A DNA stretch of 64,000 bases from Oscillatoria acuminata PCC 6304 (GCF_000317105.1 NC_019693.1:5953227-6017226), one strand, 5' to 3'. Shown: positions 9,159-18,527, numbered from the stretch's first letter. Numbers and translations are program-made. Notes: generated from the sequence alone by a model not told the origin.

Positions 9159-9917
9159 ATGAGCAAAATTAACTACCGACGCATTGCGATCGGGGATGTC
9201 CACGGTCATTATCACGCACTCGTGAAACTCCTAGATGCGATCGCCCCCACCGCAGACGATCGCCTGTACTTCCTGGGCGACTTAATCGATCGAGGTCCCG
9301 ATAGTGCCTCCGTGGTTAAATTAGTCCGAGACCATAAATTTACCTGCCTCCTGGGTAACCACGAACATCTTCTCATCAACGCCTGCGGTAACGGCAAAGT
9401 CAATCAACCCGCACTCCAAGCATGGCGCTACAGTGGGGGACAAAATACCTTAACCAGCTATCCTAAACTCTACTCCCATCCCAGCGAAGCCCTATTAGAG
9501 GATGTCGCCTGGATGCAAACCCTTCCCCTCTATGTAGATTTGGGCGATGCCTGGTTAGTTCATGCCGGGGTTCATCCCGATCTGCCCATCCACGATCAAG
9601 GGGCCGAAGACTTTTGCTGGATTCGCACCCCCTTCCACAATATCCGCAAGCCCTACTTTCCCAATAAACTGATCGTAGTCGGCCATACCATTACCTTTAC
9701 CTTTAAAGGGATCAAACCCGGACAACTCGCCAAAGGGAACGGTTGGCTGGATATTGACACAGGGGCTTATCATCCCCTGAGTGGCTGGTTATCCGCCTTC
9801 GACCTCACCCACCGCCAAGTTTACCAAGTCAACCTCTTCAAAGGCAAAGTGCGAAAACTGTCTCTACAAGACGCAGTAGTTTCCATTCACCCCAAGCAAG
9901 GGGCAGTTTGTCCCTAG
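9159..9917 (+). CDS. PPP-family metallophosphatase (bacterial Ser/Thr phosphatase type)
   Basis: This enzyme probably dephosphorylates proteins or small phosphoesters with a two-metal centre. The signature motifs are GDVHGHYHAL (residues 10-19), LGDLIDRGPDS and LLGNHEHL, followed by LVHAGVHPD and VVGHTITF for the remaining metal ligands. ATG 9159 gives 252 residues, normal for PrpA/PrpB-like bacterial PPP enzymes. An upstream in-frame start at 9105 adds 18 residues unlike the family and is rejected. It appears monocistronic; its substrate cannot be told. Confidence 0.9.
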   Translation: MSKINYRRIAIGDVHGHYHALVKLLDAIAPTADDRLYFLGDLIDRGPDSASVVKLVRDHKFTCLLGNHEHLLINACGNGKVNQPALQAWRYSGGQNTLTSYPKLYSHPSEALLEDVAWMQTLPLYVDLGDAWLVHAGVHPDLPIHDQGAEDFCWIRTPFHNIRKPYFPNKLIVVGHTITFTFKGIKPGQLAKGNGWLDIDTGAYHPLSGWLSAFDLTHRQVYQVNLFKGKVRKLSLQDAVVSIHPKQGAVCP

Positions 9918-10005
9918 CCCTCACCCTTTGACCCCTTTGCGTCGTAAAATAGAGCAACCGATGAATGGATGCCACAACTAGGACCCCGGTCAGGTTTTAG
10001 CCCTC

Positions 10006-10079
10006 AAGGACAAGAAACCGGGTTTCTAGCCGAGATTTGTGACGAATTGCCACAGATTGGGTTAAGAAACCCGGTTTCT
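10006..10079. repeat. Inverted repeat of the AAACCCGGTTTCT family
   Basis: GGACAAGAAACCGGGTTTCT (10008-10027) and AGAAACCCGGTTTCT (10065-10079) form an interrupted inverted repeat between two plus-strand genes. The same motif pair occurs at 8121-8200, 23061-23135 and, as a single copy, near 61236-61258. Confidence 0.85.
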
Positions 10080-10149
10080 GACCCGACTGTACCAACCCCC
10101 TACCGGGATTACTTCTATCTAGTCTTCCCCTCCATTCATCCCTGCTGTA

Positions 10150-11142
10150 ATGGACTCTCCACCTTCCAACAACATGACGCAACCCAGTATCTATTTTGTC
10201 TGCTACCCAGACACCAACGTACCGATTGGCGGGGTGAAAATGCTCTATCGTCACGTTGATGTTTTAAATAAAAATGGATTTTCCGCTTTTATCATTCATG
10301 ATGATGAAGGCTTTCGATGCGATTGGTTTAAAAATCAAACCCAAATCGCTTATCTTACCCAAATCAAACTCAGGGCTGAAGACATTTTTGTAATGCCTGA
10401 AACAGCAACGCCTAAAAGTGGCAATCTCTTACCGGGCATCCGCAAAGTGATTTACAATCAAGGCTGCTACAATACCTTTAATGAATATTCTTTCGACAAA
10501 CATCAATTAGAAACCCCCTATCACTCTCCCGAAGTGGTCGCGGTCCTTGTCGCCTCGGAAAATAGTTTTAATTATTTAAAATATGTTTTCCCCCAAGTCC
10601 GACTTTTTCGGATTCATCATTCTATTGATACCGAAGTGTTTTACTATCATCCCATCAAGAAAAAACAAATTTGCTGGATGGACCGAAAAATGCAACGAGA
10701 TGCTCAACAGGTGATTAATATCTTAAAATTTAGAAATGCTTTAAATGGATTTGAACTCATCCCCATCGAAAATAAACCTCAAAAAGAAGTAGCCCAAATT
10801 TTCCGAGAGTCTTTACTATTTTTGAGCTTTTGTTATTCCGAGGGATTTTCCTTACCTCCTGCTGAGGCAATGGCTTCGGGCTGTTTAGCCGTGGGCTATC
10901 ATGGCTGGGGCGGGCAAGAATATTTTTTACCTGATTTTTCGTTTCCCGTAGAAAGTGGGGATATCATTAGATTTGCTCACACCGTTGAAAAGCTGATTGC
11001 CACTTATAATACCCAACCCCAGCTTTTAATGGAAAAGCATAAGAAAGCGGCGGATTTTATTCAAAAACATTATTCCGCAGAACAAGAAGAACGGGATATC
11101 GTCGCCGCTTGGCGGGAGATTATCAAACTCAAGAAAGGATAA
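10150..11142 (+). CDS. GT-B glycosyltransferase (family 1/4 type)
   Basis: This protein probably transfers a sugar from a nucleotide sugar to a glycan or lipid acceptor. It has 330 residues; a second start (ATG 10174, MTQPSIYFVCYP) is equally possible. The N-terminal Rossmann half opens with the usual glycine loop (PIGGVKMLYRHVDVL). The C-terminal half has the family signature EGFSLPPAEAMASG with the E-x7-E spacing, then GYHGWGGQEYF. The base composition is more AT-rich than that of the upstream genes, as often seen for surface-glycan genes. The acceptor is unknown. Confidence 0.85.
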   Translation: MDSPPSNNMTQPSIYFVCYPDTNVPIGGVKMLYRHVDVLNKNGFSAFIIHDDEGFRCDWFKNQTQIAYLTQIKLRAEDIFVMPETATPKSGNLLPGIRKVIYNQGCYNTFNEYSFDKHQLETPYHSPEVVAVLVASENSFNYLKYVFPQVRLFRIHHSIDTEVFYYHPIKKKQICWMDRKMQRDAQQVINILKFRNALNGFELIPIENKPQKEVAQIFRESLLFLSFCYSEGFSLPPAEAMASGCLAVGYHGWGGQEYFLPDFSFPVESGDIIRFAHTVEKLIATYNTQPQLLMEKHKKAADFIQKHYSAEQEERDIVAAWREIIKLKKG

Positions 11143-11364
11143 TTAATTCCGGGGATATTTAATCATTAAACCAGGGCGATCGCCTTTAGCTGAAGTTTCC
11201 AGAATTGCCCAACCCAATGTGATCCAAGATGCCGGAGAACTCAAATTCTTTATCTAAGATTTATTTGTAGAAAAGAGGGAGAATTGGCATAGACCGGGAG
11301 TGGCGATCGCCCGGGTTAAAGATAGTCGTATCCTGTTAATCCAAGGCTAGGGCTATTTGGATGC
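11143..11364 (+). other. Spacer with possible decayed coding sequence
   Basis: Two short protein-like stretches are visible on the plus strand in different frames: one reads PLAEVSRIAQPNVIQDAGE and one ends VAIARVKDSRILLIQG-stop. Neither has a start or useful length. This may be a gene remnant between two convergent genes; the evidence is weak. Confidence 0.25.
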
Positions 11365-12948
11365 TTATTCCTTAGAAAATCCCACAAAATATTTATCCAA
11401 ATTAAACAACTTGTTTAATTCATGCTGAACCTTTTGATAAACCCGCATTTGTCCCGTTTCAATATGAGCAAATCCTTGACCGCCCGGGCGTAAAATATCG
11501 TCCGGATTGTCAATTAAAATCGTCAGAGTCAACATCGGATTAGTCCCGGATTTATCTGGGGCAATCATCGGCGAAATGTCTTGAACTCTAGCCCGATAAC
11601 TGGGACTGTAAGGGTCGCGAACCTTAAATACGACAGTTTGATCCCGTTGCACCAAATTTCCATCTTCTTGGGAAACCTGGACCGTTGCCGTAAGTTGGGA
11701 CAAGTTGACAATTCTCATAATTTCTTGCCCACTTTGGATAGTGTTCTGATCCAGTAAGTCTAAATCAGGAGTGAGAACGGTCCCGGCGGTATCTGCTGTG
11801 AGAATCAGTGTGGCTTGGCGATCGCGCAATCGGTTTAGTTCCGCTTCCGCCTTCTGAACCCGTTCCATTTCACTCTGAATATCCGCCTTTGCCGCTTCCA
11901 CTTTCTGTTCCACAGAACGTTGTAGCCCTAATTGTTGTTCCACCTCATTTTCTCGTTCATCGCGCAACTCCTCTATTTCCTTTTCAACCTGCTTAATTTG
12001 CTCAAATTTACCTGCAATTAATTGATTTTTTTGCTCAATAATATTCTCTCGTTGAAGGATTTCACTGTGAGTTTGCTCGATTTGCTCCTGCTTCCCTTTG
12101 ATGGCAAAACTTTGCTGGTCAATCTGGTTGATAAGCCGAAGTTTTTTGTCTTTTTCTTGCCGTAAAACATTCCGGGCTAAAGCCCCTTCATCAACGACAA
12201 CTTGATAGTCTTCGATTGTCTCTTCCAAACTGCCAAGTTGTTCTTTTAAGGTAGTTTTTTCCGATTTTAGGGCAGTAATTTGAGTCTGAATTTCAACAAT
12301 TTTACTATCCAGCCCGACTTGGCTATTCTTCACGCCATCAATTTCACTTTCAATGCTGCTAATTTCAGCCTCAATTTGCCGGATTATCGGCAGCTTATTT
12401 CCGGCAATAATCTCTTGAATTTCTCGTCGTTTTTTTTCTGCGCGGTCTTGGGCAATTTCGACATTCTTTTGAGCATATTGCAGGTCCGTCTCAGCAAGAG
12501 TCAACCGCTTTTGAGCCGCAAAAAGAGCCGCATTCCCATGCTGTAAACTGCGGTCTGCTTCGGCTACTTGATTCTCTATTTCTGGACTGGAAACTTCCGC
12601 AATAATGTCCCCCTCCTCGACATCTGCATTACTCTTCACTTTCAGGGTTAGCTGACCCGATACCGGCATAACCAGACGCTGACGTTCATCCAAACGGGAG
12701 GTGACTTCTGCTTCGCCGATGACGTAATTAGAAATCGGCATTCGGGCAACCATCACCCCACCCGCCAACACCATCGCCATCATCAACCATTTCCCATAAG
12801 ACTTAGATGGAGTCGCTACCTTTGAAGGAGAAGCTGCTGGTGGTGTCTGGATTACTGGGGGTGTCGGGACCGCTGACGGTTGCGCGATCGCCTTTGGCGG
12901 AACCACTTTTAGAGGAGACTTTGGAGAAGGATTATTTGTAGCAGTCAT
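11365..12948 (-). CDS. HlyD-family membrane fusion/adaptor protein
   Basis: This protein links an inner-membrane exporter or processing enzyme to the outer membrane. It has 527 residues: a Pro-rich cytoplasmic tail (1-50), one membrane helix at about 55-72 (WLMMAMVLAGGVMVARM), a lipoyl half-motif (VSGQLTLKVKSNADVEEGD), a long coiled coil at about 130-385 rich in E, Q and K, and then the second lipoyl and beta-barrel parts (AGTVLTPDLDLLDQNTIQSG). The gene lies 33 bp downstream of the M50 protease gene on the same strand and is very probably co-transcribed with it. No ABC transporter or TolC gene is adjacent, so a partner must lie elsewhere. Confidence 0.88.
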   Translation of the reverse strand: MTATNNPSPKSPLKVVPPKAIAQPSAVPTPPVIQTPPAASPSKVATPSKSYGKWLMMAMVLAGGVMVARMPISNYVIGEAEVTSRLDERQRLVMPVSGQLTLKVKSNADVEEGDIIAEVSSPEIENQVAEADRSLQHGNAALFAAQKRLTLAETDLQYAQKNVEIAQDRAEKKRREIQEIIAGNKLPIIRQIEAEISSIESEIDGVKNSQVGLDSKIVEIQTQITALKSEKTTLKEQLGSLEETIEDYQVVVDEGALARNVLRQEKDKKLRLINQIDQQSFAIKGKQEQIEQTHSEILQRENIIEQKNQLIAGKFEQIKQVEKEIEELRDERENEVEQQLGLQRSVEQKVEAAKADIQSEMERVQKAEAELNRLRDRQATLILTADTAGTVLTPDLDLLDQNTIQSGQEIMRIVNLSQLTATVQVSQEDGNLVQRDQTVVFKVRDPYSPSYRARVQDISPMIAPDKSGTNPMLTLTILIDNPDDILRPGGQGFAHIETGQMRVYQKVQHELNKLFNLDKYFVGFSKE

Positions 12949-12981
12949 GGCAGTAGATGTCCTTATTTGAGAGTGTAAAAT

Positions 12982-14730
12982 TTACTGTTTGTCCCGAGGA
13001 AAGAAAAAGTAAACTAGCCAAATTGTTAACAGCAGTAAAGCCGTCATTGGAATCTTGCTTAAACTCCAATCAGCAATTCTCGCGAATAAAAAGCCAAAAA
13101 CAAAATAAATATAGGCCAAACTCAACGGCGCATAAATCGCTAAAATCATAATGTTTTCAGTGGGTTCTCGTAACGGTTTGCCCTGGAGGAGATTCCCATA
13201 CAAAGCAAACGATCGCCCCCGCAAATTATTAATTCCCGTCATAGCAACTGCCAAATAATAGCCGTCAAACTTAGCCATTGGATTGAGGTTAATCGCCACC
13301 GTCACTAAAGCCGCAACCATCAATAAATAGCTTGCCGTATGCAGCCAACTACTGGGATTCGTCCAATTCCAAAACCACAAAGCCCCGGCCCAAATTGCGA
13401 ATTGCACCAGCAAACCCGCCCCCACAACCAACACTCGTTTAAACCGGGATAAACAGTAGGAATCCGTAGTATTAGTATAAGCCGCAGGCATAAACATCAT
13501 CAGCAGCAATCCCATATTCGGAACCACGCCACCAAAGTTTTTTAACGTAAAAGCATGACCCAATTCATGGAACGCTACTACCAGCATCGACAACCCGGCA
13601 AAGGGAATAATTAAAGCAGGGCCATTGGCTTCCATGAGTTGCTGTCCGGTATAAAAAATGACCTCCCACTGACGAATTCCCAGGATGGCAGAAGCAGCTA
13701 AACAGAGGAATAAAATCACCGCAAAGGGTTTCGTCCAAATCCACCGGATGCCGTCAATATGTCGATTCAGCCAAGGGTCGGGATTGAATAAAGGAATCCG
13801 AAAATAGAGCAATTGCATCGGGTTAAATTTGCCCCGAGGTGGGGTTGGCAAAGTCGTCCCTTCCAACATGGCGGAGGTGGTTAACAGTCGCAGGAGATTT
13901 TTCAACTCTTGTGGAGTGATGCAGAATTCTTCAATAATGGCCGTAGGCGATCGCCGTCCGAGTTGGTCGATAATCACCTTATCAAAATCACTCATTTGTA
14001 AAAATGTGAAATCATCGGCATTACGAAGAATCCAATATCCACCGGGATGATTAATCCACTGCACACAGGATTTGAGTTGCTGAGAATTTTTAGGGCGATC
14101 GCCTGCCGATTGTTCCGCATCCAATGAACCCAACTCCCCGCCTGGATTCTCTTGGGCTAAAATATTTAATTCAATCAATTTGTCCAGTAAAACTTCGATA
14201 AAATCCGCCGAAATTTCCCCAGGAAACTGTTGTTCACAGCGGGTTTGAATCTCAAGAACGGTGTATTCTCCGGTAAAATAGGCTAAAGCATACCCTTCCG
14301 ACGCCGAAAAAATCACCCGCAAATTGCCCTCGATCGCCTTAAGGAGAATTTGGTCAGAATCAGGAATGGGGGTGAGAGTCCAGTATGGGGTTAAATCCGG
14401 ACAAATCCAATCCATCGGGGTTTCCTCTTCGGATGCTAAAATGCCGAATTCGATGAGTTTTTGCAGCAGTTCCCAGAGGAGAGTGGGAGAAACCGAGTCG
14501 CCAAATTGCTGGTGACAACGCCGTTGAATTTGGGCGATCGCCAACTTCCCCGTGAAATGCTGTAAAGCAAATCCTTCCATCGGGGAAAACGGAAATTGAC
14601 CATTCCCTTGGCGAGACTTCAACACCACCGTATCCGAACCCCGAACCTTAGCAAGTTGCCAGTAAGGGCCGAGGTTGGGACAAATCCAGTGGTGATAGTG
14701 GTTTTGACGGTTAAGGGGTTGGGAGTTCAT
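12982..14730 (-). CDS. Membrane M50 zinc protease with tandem PqqD-like domains
   Basis: The protein has 582 residues. Residues 14-100 and 107-193 are two clearly related copies, each running ICPxLxPYW to FxGExAxxxIQxRCxQQF to LIEfGILA. Residues 220-292 look like a third, degenerate copy. The pattern resembles PqqD/RRE-type winged-helix peptide-binding domains. The membrane part starts at about 335 and has HELGH (388-392) and NLNPMAKFDGYYL (481-493), the zinc-site motifs of site-2-protease-like M50 enzymes of the peptide zinc metalloprotease type. A HlyD adaptor gene follows 33 bp downstream. Together they suggest recognition, cleavage and export of a peptide, but no precursor peptide gene was found nearby. 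Confidence 0.87.
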   Translation of the reverse strand: MNSQPLNRQNHYHHWICPNLGPYWQLAKVRGSDTVVLKSRQGNGQFPFSPMEGFALQHFTGKLAIAQIQRRCHQQFGDSVSPTLLWELLQKLIEFGILASEEETPMDWICPDLTPYWTLTPIPDSDQILLKAIEGNLRVIFSASEGYALAYFTGEYTVLEIQTRCEQQFPGEISADFIEVLLDKLIELNILAQENPGGELGSLDAEQSAGDRPKNSQQLKSCVQWINHPGGYWILRNADDFTFLQMSDFDKVIIDQLGRRSPTAIIEEFCITPQELKNLLRLLTTSAMLEGTTLPTPPRGKFNPMQLLYFRIPLFNPDPWLNRHIDGIRWIWTKPFAVILFLCLAASAILGIRQWEVIFYTGQQLMEANGPALIIPFAGLSMLVVAFHELGHAFTLKNFGGVVPNMGLLLMMFMPAAYTNTTDSYCLSRFKRVLVVGAGLLVQFAIWAGALWFWNWTNPSSWLHTASYLLMVAALVTVAINLNPMAKFDGYYLAVAMTGINNLRGRSFALYGNLLQGKPLREPTENIMILAIYAPLSLAYIYFVFGFLFARIADWSLSKIPMTALLLLTIWLVYFFFPRDKQ

Positions 14731-14873
14731 GGCGATCGCATCCAGGGTTCGAGACTCTACACCGAAGCGTTTGGGTGACGCTTCTACAGTCTTATTAGGA
14801 TCAACCTCGCGAAATTATGCAGGCAAGGCGTGATTGTTGCAAAACTTTACAGGCGACGGGGCGAAATCCATAG

Positions 14874-14975
14874 GGGCGATTCGCGAATCGCCCGAAAAAA
14901 ACCCCCCATTTTCACCAAAACCTCTAAACAATCACCCAAAACTCCTGTAGGGGCGATTCTCGAATCGCCCCTACA
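14874..14975. repeat. Two TGTAGGGGC-family palindromes
   Basis: The first (14874-14893) is a perfect 20-bp palindrome with half GGGCGATTCG. The second (14946-14975) has the half TGTAGGGGCGATTCT and one central mismatch. They lie directly downstream of the transposase relic, the position in which REP sequences accompany RAYT genes in other bacteria. Confidence 0.85.
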
Positions 14976-14991
14976 AAGACAACCGATCGCC

Positions 14992-15137
14992 TTAAAAGGG
15001 AATTTCGTTGAATGGCATTTCCCGATCGCACTCTGGATTTTCTGTGTCTTCATGCCATTTGAGCGGATTGTCGGCAATGTATTGGCGAATTCTTTCCAAC
15101 GAGCGATCGTTCCGGTTGATGCGATCGTAAAATCTGG
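14992..15137 (-). pseudogene. C-terminal relic of a REP-associated (IS200-like) tyrosine transposase
   Basis: Read on the minus strand to the stop at 14992-14994, the frame gives NARFYDRINRNDRSLERI, then RQYIADNPLKWHEDTENP and a short acidic tail. This strongly resembles the C-terminal end of RAYT/TnpA_REP-type transposases (F-Y-D-x-I-x-R ... I-x-x-Y-I-x-x-N-P). The catalytic HUH motif and most of the protein are absent. The coding similarity ends where a perfect 22-bp palindrome begins (15138-15159). It is too short to appear as a normal open frame. Identification rests on motif recognition only. Confidence 0.6.
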
Positions 15138-15159
15138 CGTTGCACATATATGTGCAACG
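15138..15159. repeat. Perfect 22-bp palindrome at the break of the transposase relic
   Basis: The half site CGTTGCACATA is followed by its complement. It marks the point where recognisable transposase sequence stops, and may be the end of another element or the deletion junction. Confidence 0.7.
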
Positions 15160-15776
15160 CTCTCGATTTTTGGGGTAACCCGGTTCAGTTCAGGGGTTTT
15201 TCATCGTCCGAAATCCTGGTTTGATGACATTTCTAGCAATTTTTTGAAAAAATCTAAATTCCCAAAATCCTGAAGGGTTGTTCACCGGGCGATCGCCCAT
15301 GACTTGGGTCTGGCGTTACAACAGGTTGGCCAATCGGAGCTCAACAGGAAGGGTAGTTTCGCTGCCGTTACATCCCTCTACAGTCGTAATTCTTGTTCTC
15401 TTGCCTCCGATCCCGTCTTCCTAATGAGAGATTTTACCGAGTCTTCTCGTCTTTTGAAAATCATGCACTTTTAATTTTGGGAAAATTTTCAAGAAGGGAT
15501 TCGCCAAAATTATGATAAAATATCTCCAAAATCCTAATCATCCGCCCAATGAAACCTCAAACAAACCACCAATCCTGCTGGCATAGACTTTAATTCAATT
15601 CTCCTGTTTTGTCCTGGTTTTTAGGAGATTAAACACCTCCATTCTGTAGACTTAACCTGACTGAGTAAATTATCAAAAATTGACTCATTCCGAGTAGCGT
15701 CCCTCTATTTTTCTAAATAAAGTTAGGTAATCCGTCCCCTTTCTACTTTTTTCCCCTAAAATTTGTCACGAAAACA

Positions 15777-16814
15777 ATGAGCAAACCATCTCGGCAAAAT
15801 CTGTGGTCGCAATTAAATAATTATAAACTCTTCCGCTACTTGCTCCTGTTAACTTTGGGTTGGGCGATTATTCAAGTATTAGGATACTTTCAAAGCGTTA
15901 TCGTAATTTTTATTTTTGCCGCTATTTTAGCCTTTTTGCTGAATTATCCCGTAAAATGGATTCAACGATGGGTTCCCCATAATATTGCCGTAATTTTAGT
16001 TTTTTTAGCGAGTCTCATCATGTTTGGAGGACTTGCTATTACCCTAGGGGTCGCCGTCTTATCCCAAGGTCAACAATTGCTCGAACAATCTCCTGAACTT
16101 TTGCAAAGTCTTTTAGATTTATTAGACTATATTCAAGAAGTATTAGCTCGCCGAAATTTACAATTAGATTTAACGGCTATTGAAGACCGTCTGCGAGAGG
16201 AAGCGTTGGCGGGAATTGGGGTAGGGTTAATGACGGTTCAAAAAATATTATCTAACTTGGTAGATTTGATTTTAATCGCAGTAGTTGCATTTTTCATGCT
16301 TTTAGATGGTAGACAAATATGGGATTTATTTCTAAAACTCTTTCCCTCTCGTTTGCGAAGTAACGTTACTCTGGCTATTCAGAAAAATTTTCTGGGATTT
16401 TTTTGGGGCCGGTTAATCTTATCCGTCTTTTTTGCAGTCTCTTGTTTTGTGGTATTTGTCATCCTGGATATTCCTTATGCTTTAATTTTGGCAGCAGTCG
16501 GAGGCTTTTTTGATTTAATTCCGGGCATTGGGGCAACTTTAGGAATTAGTTTGATTTCGCTGATTTTATTACCCCAAGGAATTTGGTTAAGTATCAAGGT
16601 GTTAGTCACTTGTATTTTGCTGCAGCAGGTAGAAGAAAATTTACTGATGCCCCGAATCATGAAAGATTCTATTAATATTAACCCAGTAATTATGTTTTTA
16701 GCTTTGTTAATTGGGGCGAGGGTTGCCGGATTATTGGGGATTTTTCTGGCGATTCCTATTAGTGGAGTTTTGATTAGCCTAGGAGATTTTGACGACATGA
16801 AAGGAGATAAATAA
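15777..16814 (+). CDS. AI-2E family transporter (PerM-like permease)
   Basis: The protein has 345 residues and about eight membrane helices. The family pattern is clear: LLTLGWAIIQVLGYFQSVI at the start, a soluble helical insert at about 95-155, and the conserved C-terminal block DLIPGIGATLGI, then VEENLLMPRIMKDSININP and LLGIFLAIPISGVL. Members have been linked to export of autoinducer-2 and, in other clades, to ion or osmotic functions; the substrate here is open. It ends at a shared terminator with the convergent protease gene. Confidence 0.9.
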   Translation: MSKPSRQNLWSQLNNYKLFRYLLLLTLGWAIIQVLGYFQSVIVIFIFAAILAFLLNYPVKWIQRWVPHNIAVILVFLASLIMFGGLAITLGVAVLSQGQQLLEQSPELLQSLLDLLDYIQEVLARRNLQLDLTAIEDRLREEALAGIGVGLMTVQKILSNLVDLILIAVVAFFMLLDGRQIWDLFLKLFPSRLRSNVTLAIQKNFLGFFWGRLILSVFFAVSCFVVFVILDIPYALILAAVGGFFDLIPGIGATLGISLISLILLPQGIWLSIKVLVTCILLQQVEENLLMPRIMKDSININPVIMFLALLIGARVAGLLGIFLAIPISGVLISLGDFDDMKGDK

Positions 16815-16867
16815 ACTAAAAGATTAATAATTTTAAATCTAAGCTACCTGGTATTAATGTAAAAAAA

Positions 16868-16890
16868 TAACCGAGCTTGTAGCCCGGTTA
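16868..16890. terminator. Bidirectional hairpin terminator
   Basis: TAACCGAGCT and AGCCCGGTTA form a 10-bp stem with one mismatch around a 3-nt loop, preceded by an A7 run and followed by A/T-rich sequence. It lies between the convergent permease and M48 genes. Confidence 0.7.
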
Positions 16891-16919
16891 AACAAAATTT
16901 AAAAAACCTATTTGAGGGA

Positions 16920-17768
16920 TTATAACAGAGGACGGATTCTTTCTCGATAGGCCGGTTCATTTAAACCCATTCCTTGATTAGCCTGACCCGGAGGAATCAT
17001 TTGTTCGAGTGCCGCAATGCGATCGCTACTGGCCGGGTGGGTACTTAAAAAGGTTGGTGGAGAGGGTTTGCCGAGGAGTTTTTCAAAAAATTGAACCAGG
17101 CCCCGAGGTGAGTAACCTGTGTTGATGAGGATATCTAAGGCCCCGCGATCGGCCTCATATTCATGTTGACGACTCCGGGGTAAACGGAGGGCTAATTCTA
17201 CCCCGAGTTGTACCACAATATTGCTATCTACACCGGCAGCACCTGCTAACCCTCGGGCGATGATGACTTCGCGCATTTGCCGAATAGAATGTTTATAGAC
17301 AATGTGGCCGATTTCATGACCTATTACTCCCGCTAATTGAGCTTCATTATCCATCGCTTGGAGGAGACCAGTGGTCACGTAAACAAACCCACCCATTGTG
17401 GCAAATGCATTAATGCTATCATCCTGAACAACCTGGAAGGTGTAGGGAAGATTGGGCCGATCGCTTTGAGCCGCTAACCGATCGCCTATCTCCCTAACGT
17501 AGGTATTAATTTGAGTATTTCCATATCGCCTAAATTGACTACTGAGAAGTTGTTGGTTGATTTGTTGACCGAGGGCAACTTCCTGAGCATCGGACATGGT
17601 ACTGAGTTGGAGGACCTCAAGTCCGGGCCCAATTAACCTCCGGGGGTTCTTTGCCAAACTCGGATAGGATGAACTGACGACTAAGGCGATCGCCAAAATC
17701 GCAGAAATGATCGGGTAAATCCAGCGACGATTAACTCGATGAGAAATCCAAGCGTAAAGGTTGAACAT
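16920..17768 (-). CDS. M48-family metalloprotease
   Basis: This is a zinc protease of the Oma1/HtpX/BepA kind, probably exported or membrane-anchored. ATG 17768 gives 282 residues; a TTG at 17798 adds ten residues and is less likely. A hydrophobic helix at about residues 17-39 ends with SLAK, a possible signal cleavage site. The catalytic motif is GHEIGHIVYKHS, and the downstream glutamate is in HEYEADRGALDIL. STHPASSDRI is typical of M48 proteins. It probably helps envelope protein quality control. No TPR tail is present. Confidence 0.9.
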   Translation of the reverse strand: MFNLYAWISHRVNRRWIYPIISAILAIALVVSSSYPSLAKNPRRLIGPGLEVLQLSTMSDAQEVALGQQINQQLLSSQFRRYGNTQINTYVREIGDRLAAQSDRPNLPYTFQVVQDDSINAFATMGGFVYVTTGLLQAMDNEAQLAGVIGHEIGHIVYKHSIRQMREVIIARGLAGAAGVDSNIVVQLGVELALRLPRSRQHEYEADRGALDILINTGYSPRGLVQFFEKLLGKPSPPTFLSTHPASSDRIAALEQMIPPGQANQGMGLNEPAYRERIRPLL

Positions 17769-18239
17769 AATAAATGTGAGGAATGAGCGAACAAACAAGA
17801 CTGATATTTTATTGAAGTCAGGTATTTTAACCGCGATCGCAATGATACCAGGACTGAGACATCCCCTCGTCTGATGATTTGGACAATTCCTATACTGCCC
17901 TGCCTACAGATGGGGTTACATTTTAAAAGATCCCGTGTAAGTCCTGTCTCATATATTTGACGACTCAACTAAAGACTCTGATATTTTCAGGACTCTTGGA
18001 CCGTGTAATGTCAGTTGATTCAGTCTATTTCCAGCATACGCGATCGCCTGCCTGATCATCTATTGACGAAGCTAGATAGAGGCAGGTTGCCATTCACAAT
18101 CCCTCAGAATCCTCCTAGGGGGTTTGTAGAACTGAACCGTAGGAATTACATCAAGAGGACCGTGACTTGGAATAGGTCCAAACCTGGGTACTCAGAGGTT
18201 CGAGGGGTAGCGAAAATTGCGATCGCCCCCCGGGAGAGA
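17769..18239. other. Gene-free spacer
   Basis: No gene, repeat or strong hairpin was recognised. A plus-strand open frame at 18015-18278 has poor protein character and overlaps the start of the next called gene, so it is not reported. Confidence 0.5.
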
Positions 18240-18527
18240 TTAAGAGGGTTCTTCAAAAACTCCCACAGGTTGGACTAATAAGGTAATACAGTGAATGCCG
18301 ACAATGCGAACAGGTTCTCCGGGTCCGAGGACAATTTCGCGATCGCAACTGGCCGGCCAATAACTGCCTCTAAAATGGACTCTCCCAGCGATATAGGGGC
18401 CTCTAATCATTTCATCCACAATGCCAATTTCTCCGGGTCTGCCGAGAGTATATTTTAAATTGGGGTCTTGATATTCTTTGAGTCTGGCGGGATGGGGAGC
18501 AAATAGGTTGTTTAAAAAACTAAACAT
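18240..18527 (-). CDS. NfeD-like C-terminal (OB-fold) protein
   Basis: The protein has 95 residues. The core GRPGEIGIVDEMIRGPYI, then GRVHFRGSYWPASC and GEPVRIVGIHCITLLVQPV follows the NfeD C-terminal OB-fold pattern: a glycine-rich first strand, a G-x-W-x-A centre and a V-x-V strand. It lacks the membrane helices of full-length NfeD, as in short soluble members that partner with membrane proteases or stomatin-like proteins elsewhere. No such partner is adjacent. The M48 protease gene lies downstream on the same strand, about 470 bp away. Confidence 0.8.
   Translation of the reverse strand: MFSFLNNLFAPHPARLKEYQDPNLKYTLGRPGEIGIVDEMIRGPYIAGRVHFRGSYWPASCDREIVLGPGEPVRIVGIHCITLLVQPVGVFEEPS

Larger units (their letters stand above)
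14731..15776. other. Long spacer with transposase relic and palindromes
   Basis: The spacer carries two palindromic repeats (14874-14893 and 14946-14975), a minus-strand relic of a REP-associated transposase (14992-15137) and a perfect 22-bp palindrome (15138-15159). Bases 15280-15776 show no recognisable gene; they include AT-rich sequence that presumably holds the promoter of the next gene. Confidence 0.7.
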
